This document shows, one piece after another, positions 6,791 to 12,190 of a stretch of DNA of 12,190 bases. A model generated the notes under the pieces. The model was not told the origin of the DNA. It saw only the letters and a list, made by a program, of their open reading frames with translations, and ran no database searches. Every line of letters begins with the position of its first letter. Position 1 is the stretch's first letter. The DNA comes from JBBECF01 sp040881945 (lineage in GTDB: Bacteria; Pseudomonadota; Alphaproteobacteria; Dongiales; Dongiaceae): the NCBI GenBank assembly GCA_040881945.1, contig JBBECF010000199.1:1-12190 (forward strand), written 5' to 3'. The position numbers and the translations under genes are program-made.

Positions 6791-7666
6791 ATGGTCGTAG
6801 CACTCGTACTCATTTTAGTCGCCGTCGGCACCGTCGCATTTCACTTTCTCAGCCCGTGGTGGTGGACGCCGATTGCCTCGAATTGGGGTTACGTGGATGA
6901 CACGATCATTATTACATTCTGGATCACCGGAGTCGTTTTCCTCGTCATGGTTTTTTTTATGGCCTATTGCGTGTTCCGCTACCGTCACAAGAAGGGAAGC
7001 CGGGCGGCCTACGAGCCGGAGAACAAGAAGCTGGAATGGTGGCTCACCGGATTGACCACGGTGGGCGTCGCCGGCATGTTGACGCCCGGCTTGTTCGTAT
7101 GGAACCAGTTCATCACCGTCCCGGAAGAGGCGACGGAGATCGAGGTCGTGGCCCAGCAGTGGCAGTGGAGCTACCGCCTGCCCGGGAAGGACGGCGCGTT
7201 GGGCACGTCCGATTCCCGGAACATCAGTTCGGAAAACCCGTTCGGTCTGAATACGGACGATCCCAATGGCCAGGACGATATCCTGATCGAAGGCGATGAG
7301 GTACACCTGCCGCTCGACAGGCCGGTCAAGGTGTTGCTCCGCTCCATCGACGTCCTGCACGACTTTTACGTGCCGCAGTTTCGGGCCAAGATGGACATGG
7401 TGCCCGGCATGGTCACCTACTTTTGGATCAACCCCACCAGGACCGGGACGTTCGACGTGCTGTGCTTCGAACTTTGCGGCCTCGGGCACTATGCGATGCG
7501 CGGCAAGGTCGTGGTCGAGGAGGAGAGCGCCTATCGGGCGTGGTTGGGAGAGCAGCCGACGTTCGCGCAATTGGCGGGTCGGGCCGGGGATGGCACGGGC
7601 GCGGTTTCGGATCTGGCCTTGAGCGAGGGCGAGGCGGACTCCGCGGCGCGCGGAATTTCCCGGTGA
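6791..7666 (+). CDS. coxB: Cytochrome c oxidase subunit II
   Basis: Membrane-anchored subunit that takes electrons from cytochrome c through its binuclear CuA centre. There are three hydrophobic helices: 1-20, 37-60 and 84-105. The extra N-terminal helix is typical of the alternative CoxM-like type. The periplasmic cupredoxin domain runs from about 115 to 260. CuA ligands are complete: H190 ('VLHDFYVP'), C225, E227, C229, H233 and M236 in 'CFELCGLGHYAM'. The electron-entry aromatic motif is 'QQWQWSY' (122-128). There is no CxxCH after the domain, so this is not a caa3-type fusion; the last 30 residues are an acidic, low-complexity tail. The ATG at 6791 has AAGGA ten bases upstream. First gene of a five-gene oxidase operon; the next begins 49 bp on. 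Confidence 0.95.
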   Translation: MVVALVLILVAVGTVAFHFLSPWWWTPIASNWGYVDDTIIITFWITGVVFLVMVFFMAYCVFRYRHKKGSRAAYEPENKKLEWWLTGLTTVGVAGMLTPGLFVWNQFITVPEEATEIEVVAQQWQWSYRLPGKDGALGTSDSRNISSENPFGLNTDDPNGQDDILIEGDEVHLPLDRPVKVLLRSIDVLHDFYVPQFRAKMDMVPGMVTYFWINPTRTGTFDVLCFELCGLGHYAMRGKVVVEEESAYRAWLGEQPTFAQLAGRAGDGTGAVSDLALSEGEADSAARGISR

Positions 7667-7715
7667 GCCTCCAACCGGCGAGCCTCTGGCAAGACAAAGC
7701 GAAGAGGGTGTTTCG

Positions 7716-9524
7716 ATGACCTATTTCGTACCGACCAAACCCGGACATATCCCACCTGCCGAAGTTGCAGAGGTGGAGCTCTACCATTCGAAAAGCTGGT
7801 GGACGACGTACGTCTTTTCCCAGGACGCCAAGGTCATCGCCATCCAGTACGCCGTCACGGCGATCGGGATAGGGTTGGTGGCGTTGGTGTTGTCGTGGTT
7901 GATGCGGCTGCAGCTGGGGTTCCCGGACAGCTTCTCGTTTATCGATGCGAGCGAATATTACCAGTTCATCACGATGCACGGCATGATCATGGTCATCTAC
8001 CTGCTCACCGCGCTGTTCCTGGGGGGCTTCGGCAACTACCTGATCCCGCTGATGGTCGGCGCCCGCGACATGGTTTTCCCGTATGTGAACATGCTGAGTT
8101 ACTGGGTCTATCTGCTCGCCGTGCTGGTGTTGGTATCGAGCTTCTTCGTGCCAGGCGGGCCCACCGGCGCCGGCTGGACCCTGTATCCGCCCCAGGCCAT
8201 CCTCTCCGGCACGCCGGGGTCGGATGCGGGTATTATCTTGATGCTCGTCTCGCTCGCCCTCTTCATCATCGGGTTCACCATGGGCGGGTTGAACTATGTG
8301 GTGACGGTGCTGCAGGCGCGCACGCGCGGGATGACGCTGATGCGCCTGCCCTTGACGGTATGGGGCATTTTCATGGCCACCATCCTGGCGCTGTTGGCCT
8401 TCCCCGCCTTGTTCGTCGGCGCCGTCATGATGACGTTCGACCGGGTCCTGGGGACCAGCTTCTTCATGCCGGTCATCGTCGAGATGGGCGAACGGCTCGA
8501 GTACGGCGGCGGCAGCCCGATATTGTTCCAGCACCTGTTCTGGTTTTTCGGCCATCCCGAGGTCTACATCGTCGCGCTGCCGGGTTTCGGCATCGTGTCC
8601 GACTTGATCAGCGTCCATGCGCGGCGAAACATCTTCGGCTATCGGATGATGGTCTGGGCGATCGTGGCGATCGGCGCCCTCAGCTTCGTGGTGTGGGCGC
8701 ACCACATGTACGTCAGCGGCATGAACCCGTATTTCGGTTTCTTTTTCGCCACCACCACGCTGATCATCGCCGTCCCCACCGCCCTCAAGGTCTACAACTG
8801 GACGCTGACCCTGTGGCGGGGCGATATCCACCTCACGCTGCCGATGCTGTTCGCCATCGCGTTCATCATCACCTTCGTGAACGGCGGGATCACCGGGCTG
8901 TTCCTCGGCAACGCCGTCGTCGACATTCCGCTTTCGGACACGATGTTCGTGGTCGCCCACTTTCATATGGTGATGGGCGTGGCGCCGATCCTCGTGATCT
9001 TCGGCGCGATTTACCATTGGTATCCCCTGATCACCGGGCGGATGCTGAACCAGACGTTGGGCCTGATTCACTTCTGGGTCACCTTCATCGGCGCCTATAC
9101 GATTTTCCTCCCGCTCCACTATCTGGGCTTTCTCGGCGTGCCGCGCCGGTATTTCGAAATGGGGGAGACCGGCTTCATCCCGGATTCGGCGCAGACGCTG
9201 AACGCCTTTGTCACCGTCGTGGCGCTGATCGTGGGCTTCACCCAGATGGTGTTCTTGTTCAACATGGTGTGGAGTCTTTCCAAGGGCAAACTTGCCGGCC
9301 GCAACCCGTGGCGCGCCACCACGCTGGAATGGCAAACCGCCGAGGTCCCGCCGGGGCATGGCAATTTCGGCCCGGCGCTGCCGCTGGTCTATCGCTGGGC
9401 CTACGCCTATAGCGTACCCGGCCACGCCGAAGACTTCACACCGCAGAATGCGCCGCCGATCGGCGCGCACGAAGGCGGTGAGACGTATTCCGGTCCCGGC
9501 CACGCGGTCCAGCCGGCGGAATAG
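7716..9524 (+). CDS. coxA: Cytochrome c oxidase subunit I
   Basis: Catalytic core that reduces O2 to water and pumps protons. The 602-residue product has the twelve-helix heme-copper fold. Visible ligands: heme a H88 ('TMHGMIMV') and H417; heme a3 H415 ('VVAHFHMVMG'); CuB H280, H329 and H330 ('FFGHPEVYI', 'VWAHHMYVSGM'). Y284, the tyrosine cross-linked to the CuB histidine in this family, is present. D-channel residues N107, D118 and N125 and the helix-VI glutamate E282 are kept, as is the K-channel lysine K358 ('VPTALKVYNW'). This places it among A1-type aa3 oxidases. Its sequence style ('HHMYVSGMNPYF', short C-terminus without subunit III fusion) resembles the alternative CoxN-type enzymes more than the housekeeping ctaD. 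AGAGGG lies seven bases before the ATG. Confidence 0.96.
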   Translation: MTYFVPTKPGHIPPAEVAEVELYHSKSWWTTYVFSQDAKVIAIQYAVTAIGIGLVALVLSWLMRLQLGFPDSFSFIDASEYYQFITMHGMIMVIYLLTALFLGGFGNYLIPLMVGARDMVFPYVNMLSYWVYLLAVLVLVSSFFVPGGPTGAGWTLYPPQAILSGTPGSDAGIILMLVSLALFIIGFTMGGLNYVVTVLQARTRGMTLMRLPLTVWGIFMATILALLAFPALFVGAVMMTFDRVLGTSFFMPVIVEMGERLEYGGGSPILFQHLFWFFGHPEVYIVALPGFGIVSDLISVHARRNIFGYRMMVWAIVAIGALSFVVWAHHMYVSGMNPYFGFFFATTTLIIAVPTALKVYNWTLTLWRGDIHLTLPMLFAIAFIITFVNGGITGLFLGNAVVDIPLSDTMFVVAHFHMVMGVAPILVIFGAIYHWYPLITGRMLNQTLGLIHFWVTFIGAYTIFLPLHYLGFLGVPRRYFEMGETGFIPDSAQTLNAFVTVVALIVGFTQMVFLFNMVWSLSKGKLAGRNPWRATTLEWQTAEVPPGHGNFGPALPLVYRWAYAYSVPGHAEDFTPQNAPPIGAHEGGETYSGPGHAVQPAE

Positions 9525-9533
9525 GGGCGGTCG

Positions 9534-9605
9534 ATGGCCCGAACGGTCTTGCAAACGGCTTGGCGACGGGCCGAGGCATCGCGCACCCCGGTGACCGAGA
9601 CGTGA
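9534..9605 (+). CDS. Possible 23-codon upstream ORF coupled to the first subunit III gene
   Basis: ATG 9534 opens a short frame of 23 residues ('MARTVLQTAWRRAEASRTPV' at its start) ending in a TGA that overlaps the following GTG start (GTGA, 9602-9605). A GGGGCGG lies about three bases before the ATG, closer than ideal. It fills the otherwise empty 77-bp gap between subunit I and the next gene, and the next gene's own ribosome site is poor. Translation coupling is possible; a chance frame is equally possible. Confidence 0.25.
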   Translation: MARTVLQTAWRRAEASRTPVTET

Positions 9606-10219
9606 ATCTCTTCCATCTGCTGACCGAAAAGCCCTGGGCGCCGGCGCCGGGCGGCGTCGTGGACTTGCGCCACGGCAGCACATTTTCCCTGCCCACGGCG
9701 ACGCTCGGCCTGCGGGTGTTTCTTGCCGTGGTCTCGGTCCTGTTCTCGCTCTTGATCGTCGCTTACCACGATCGAATGATGGTCGCGGACTGGCGCCCTT
9801 TGGCCGAGCCGTGGCTGTTGTGGCTGAACACGGCGGTGCTGATCTTGAGCAGCGTCGCGCTGCAATGGGCGCGGGTCGCCGCGCGCCGCGGCGCGATCGA
9901 CGACGTGCGGACGGGCCTGCTTGCGGGGGGCGTTTGCGCCTTCGCCTTCCTGGCCGGGCAGCTGTTGGCGTCGCAACAACTGGCCGCCTTGGGTTATTTC
10001 GCGGCGACGAACCCGGCCATCGCCTTCTTTTACCTGATCACCGGGCTGCACGCGGCTCACCTGTTGGGCGGCCTGGTGGCCTGGGGCAGGACCACCGCCA
10101 AGCTGCGGCGCGGCATCGCGGTGGCGCAGCTGCGCTTAAGCGTGGAGTTGTGCGCCGTTTACTGGCATTTTCTGCTGGTGGTTTGGCTGTTGTTATTCGG
10201 TTTACTGTTGTCGACGTAG
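9602..10219 (+). CDS. Cytochrome c oxidase subunit III-family protein (first, 205 residues)
   Basis: Membrane subunit of the subunit III superfamily. From GTG 9602 there are 205 residues with five predicted helices (about 36-56, 69-89, 105-125, 138-160, 183-204) after a short lead 'VNLFHLLTEKPWAPAPGG'. The helix-4 signature 'YLITGLHAAHLLGGLVAW' and the final 'LCAVYWHFLLVVWLLLFG' are family hallmarks. The GTG is preferred because homologs that I recall begin at this 'LLTEKPW' block; a TTG at 9560 would add 14 residues without support. The local ribosome site is weak, and a possible upstream ORF ends at the GTG. A second subunit III gene starts 9 bp downstream. Two subunit III-type genes in tandem recall the coxO/coxP arrangement of the alternative oxidase cluster. 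No heme or metal site is expected. Confidence 0.85.
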   Translation: MNLFHLLTEKPWAPAPGGVVDLRHGSTFSLPTATLGLRVFLAVVSVLFSLLIVAYHDRMMVADWRPLAEPWLLWLNTAVLILSSVALQWARVAARRGAIDDVRTGLLAGGVCAFAFLAGQLLASQQLAALGYFAATNPAIAFFYLITGLHAAHLLGGLVAWGRTTAKLRRGIAVAQLRLSVELCAVYWHFLLVVWLLLFGLLLST

Positions 10220-10228
10220 AAGGAACGA

Positions 10229-10957
10229 ATGCGCATGGCGGATTCTGCTCAGGCGATGGCGGCGACTTCCACGCGGCCCGAGGGCTGGCAAGGCATCGCC
10301 GCCGACTGGTCCTCGGACCAGCGGGCGTTCAAGAACGTCCCCTGGGGCAAGGCGATGATGTGGATCTTCCTGCTCAGCGACACCTTCATCTTCAGCTGTT
10401 TTCTGCTGTCGTACATGACGGTGCGCAATTCCTCGACGGTGCCCTGGCCGAACCCCAGCGAAATCTTCGCCTTGACGATCGGCGGCGAAAAAATCCCGCT
10501 CATCCTGATCGCCATCATGACCTTCATCTTGATCAGCTCGAGCGGGACGATGGCCATGGCGGTCAACTTCGGCTATCGACGCGATCGGGTCAAATCCGCC
10601 GTCTTGATGCTGGCGACCGCGGCGTTCGGCGCCACGTTCGTCGGCATGCAAGCCTTCGAGTGGACCAAGCTGATCGTGGAGGAAGGGGTACGCCCCTGGG
10701 GCAACCCGTTCGGCGCGGCCCAGTTCGGCTCGTCCTTTTTCATGATCACGGGCTTTCACGGCTTTCACGTGTCGGTCGGCGTGATTTTCCTGATCATCGT
10801 CGCGCGCAAGGTCTGGCGCGGAGATTTCGACCGCAACGTGCGCGGCTTTTTCACCAGCCGCAAAGGGAATTACGAGGTCGTCGAGATCATGGGTCTGTAT
10901 TGGCACTTCGTCGATCTGGTGTGGGTGTTCATCTTCGCGGTCTTCTATCTCTGGTAA
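10229..10957 (+). CDS. Cytochrome c oxidase subunit III (second, 242 residues)
   Basis: Second subunit III-family membrane protein of the operon. There are 242 residues and five predicted helices (about 42-62, 89-113, 122-143, 167-192, 220-241) after a 40-residue polar N-terminus. Family marks are 'FVGMQAFEW' (137-145, with the conserved Glu E144), 'FFMITGFHGFHVSVG' (170-184) and 'VEIMGLYWHFVDLVWVFIF' (218-236). Subunit III stabilises the D-channel entry and sustains turnover in aa3 oxidases. ATG 10229 has AAGGA four to five bases upstream, whereas ATG 10235 would have about ten, so the true start may be two codons later. It lies 9 bp after the preceding gene and 9 bp before subunit IV. It and the preceding protein differ in loops and length, so they are diverged paralogs rather than a split gene. 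Confidence 0.9.
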   Translation: MRMADSAQAMAATSTRPEGWQGIAADWSSDQRAFKNVPWGKAMMWIFLLSDTFIFSCFLLSYMTVRNSSTVPWPNPSEIFALTIGGEKIPLILIAIMTFILISSSGTMAMAVNFGYRRDRVKSAVLMLATAAFGATFVGMQAFEWTKLIVEEGVRPWGNPFGAAQFGSSFFMITGFHGFHVSVGVIFLIIVARKVWRGDFDRNVRGFFTSRKGNYEVVEIMGLYWHFVDLVWVFIFAVFYLW

Positions 10958-10966
10958 GGGGCAAAC

Positions 10967-11290
10967 ATGGCGCACGCCGAGGGCCAACAACATCCGATTC
11001 GCGTCTATCTCATTATCTGGGCATGGCTGTTCGTGCTCAGCACCTGTTCCTATCTCGTCGACTATTTCCACATTCAGGGTTACCTCAGGTGGTCGCTGAT
11101 CCTGCTGTTCATGGTGTTGAAGGCGGGGCTGATCGTCGCCGTCTTCATGCACATGATGTGGGAGCGGCTCGCGCTCATGTACGCCATTTTGCTCCCGCCG
11201 GTATTGGTATTGGTATTCGTGGGGATCATGGTGTTCGAATCGGACTACACCTTCTTCACACGGGACATATTCTTCCGGGTGGGATCCTGA
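10967..11290 (+). CDS. Cytochrome c oxidase subunit IV (prokaryotic type)
   Basis: Small hydrophobic subunit of 107 residues with three helices (about 12-33, 41-62, 68-92). The signature 'MVLKAGLIVAVFMHMMWE' (49-66) is typical of the prokaryotic subunit IV family found last in such operons. It probably stabilises the complex; no cofactor site is present. AGGGG lies six to seven bases before the ATG, and the gene begins 9 bp after subunit III. It is the last gene of the operon: the next gene, 34 bp away, is convergent, and I see no clear terminator in that short gap. Confidence 0.9.
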   Translation: MAHAEGQQHPIRVYLIIWAWLFVLSTCSYLVDYFHIQGYLRWSLILLFMVLKAGLIVAVFMHMMWERLALMYAILLPPVLVLVFVGIMVFESDYTFFTRDIFFRVGS

Positions 11291-11323
11291 CGGCTGGCAT
11301 AGTATAGGGATCGATGGGGCGCG

Positions 11324-12121
11324 TCAGGGCTCCACGACCTTGCGATACAGATGCCAGGTCGAATGTCCGAGCAGCGGCAGCACGACCGCGAGGCCGACGA
11401 AAAACGGCAGGGAGCCGATCAGCAGGGCCCCGGCGACGATCAAGCCCCAAATCGCCATCGGTATCGGGTTCGCGAGAACCGCTCGAACCGACGTCATGAC
11501 CGCGGTCAAGGCGCCCACGTTGCGGTCGAGCAGCAGCGGAAAGGACACCACGCTGATGGTGAACACCGCGATGGCGAAGAGAAAGCCGACGCCACTGCCC
11601 ACGATCATGAGTCCCCAGCCGGATGGGGTCGTGAGGACTTGGGCCGCGAACTCGGCAACCGACGCCGGCACCGCGCCGCCGAAGTATAGCTCGTAGATGG
11701 TCTGCGCCGCGAACAACCACTCGAAATAGATCACCATCAGTACGACGCCAAGCGTGGCGATCGCGCGGATGGACGGGTATCGGAGGACGTCAAAGGCATG
11801 CCCCCGGGAGATGTCGAGACCATTCTCGCGGCGTCGGCTCAGCTCGTACATGCCGGTCGCGACCAACGGGCCGATCAGGGTATATCCGGCAAGGAGCGGA
11901 AAGACGAGCGGCAACACCTCGTATCCGCCGATAGCCCTGGCGGCGATGAAAATGACGATGGGATATATCAAGCAAAGGAAAACCAAGTGGGTTGGCATCG
12001 CATTGAAGTCGGCAAGGCCCCTGACCAAAGCGTCCCTGAGGTCCGCCATGCCGATCTTGTGGACGATCGGTTGTGCGGACCTATACGCGCCCGCATCGGC
12101 CGCCGGCTTTTCATTCGTCAT
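11324..12121 (-). CDS. DUF2189 integral membrane protein
   Basis: The 265-residue product fits the DUF2189 family of predicted inner-membrane proteins. A polar N-terminus (1-40) with 'IGMADLRDALVRGLADFNAM' leads to hydrophobic segments at about 44-62, 68-90, 119-140, 170-197 and 222-252. Family-type motifs include 'MYELSRRRENGLDIS' (91-105), 'SFPLLLDRNVGALTAVMTSV' (193-212) and 'VLPLLGHSTWHLYRKVVEP' at the end. Function is unknown; in many Alphaproteobacteria the family sits near oxidase genes, as here, but a link to respiration is only inferred. ATG 12121 is chosen for its excellent AGGAGG seven bases upstream; an in-frame extension to 12175 has none. The gene converges with the oxidase operon, ends separated by 33 bp. 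Confidence 0.88.
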   Translation of the reverse strand: MTNEKPAADAGAYRSAQPIVHKIGMADLRDALVRGLADFNAMPTHLVFLCLIYPIVIFIAARAIGGYEVLPLVFPLLAGYTLIGPLVATGMYELSRRRENGLDISRGHAFDVLRYPSIRAIATLGVVLMVIYFEWLFAAQTIYELYFGGAVPASVAEFAAQVLTTPSGWGLMIVGSGVGFLFAIAVFTISVVSFPLLLDRNVGALTAVMTSVRAVLANPIPMAIWGLIVAGALLIGSLPFFVGLAVVLPLLGHSTWHLYRKVVEP

Positions 12122-12190
12122 GGTCGTGCCTCCTGAACCGCCGGTCACGTCGAGCCGCGACCCGCAGTGCCGCACAAATATACACTGCCA

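Noticed and set aside
6780..6800. Six-codon upstream frame overlapping the subunit II start
   Set aside because: It has no usable ribosome site of its own beyond the one serving subunit II and ends inside that gene; it is most likely chance.
7428..9683. Very long open frame (about 750 codons) on the minus strand opposite subunits II and I
   Set aside because: It is antisense to two unmistakable oxidase genes. Its translation is His/Arg/Asp-rich and low in complexity, as expected from the complement of GC-rich membrane-protein codons.

Overview
The window is GC-rich chromosomal DNA from a draft assembly: 100 N's at 4940-5039 mark a scaffold gap. Gene families and neighbourhoods point to an alphaproteobacterium, probably Rhodospirillales-like. 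The clues are a ribbon-helix-helix_4 regulator, a short TrpB-like protein, a homogentisate operon of short-type enzymes and an alternative aa3 oxidase operon resembling coxMNOP. The taxon is inferred from protein resemblance only.

Left part (1-2190): three minus-strand genes read leftward. They are a ribbon-helix-helix plus PAS-like regulator (1083-1682), an unrecognised 115-residue protein (627-974), and the N-terminus of a larger protein cut by the window edge (1-413). A plus-strand hairpin with a T-run at 1003-1028 looks like an intrinsic terminator, yet no plus-strand gene precedes it. A divergent spacer carrying a perfect 15-bp palindrome separates the regulator from a small plus-strand gene of the 'tryptophan synthase subunit beta-like' family (1842-2183).

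Tyrosine catabolism (2195-5200, minus strand): hmgA (broken only by the N gap), an FAH-family hydrolase and hpd form one operon. Together they convert 4-hydroxyphenylpyruvate to homogentisate, open its ring, and cleave the resulting acylacetoacetate to central metabolites. No maleylacetoacetate isomerase or dedicated regulator is visible here.

Intergenic and accessory part (5201-6790): about 640 bp without a credible gene, dense in palindromes and carrying one copy of a ~60-bp stem-loop repeat. Then, on the minus strand, come a HigA-type antitoxin, only the C-terminal ~35 residues of its HigB toxin partner, and a small one-helix membrane protein resembling the CoxF-type oxidase accessory proteins. 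The second copy of the repeat lies at the upstream end of that small gene, in the spacer before the oxidase operon.

Right part (6791-11290, plus strand): a heme-copper oxidase operon of subunit II, subunit I, two different subunit III-family proteins and subunit IV. All metal ligands and the D- and K-channel residues are present, so this should be a working A-type proton pump fed by cytochrome c. Subunit II has no fused cytochrome c. A convergent DUF2189 membrane-protein gene (11324-12121) closes the window.
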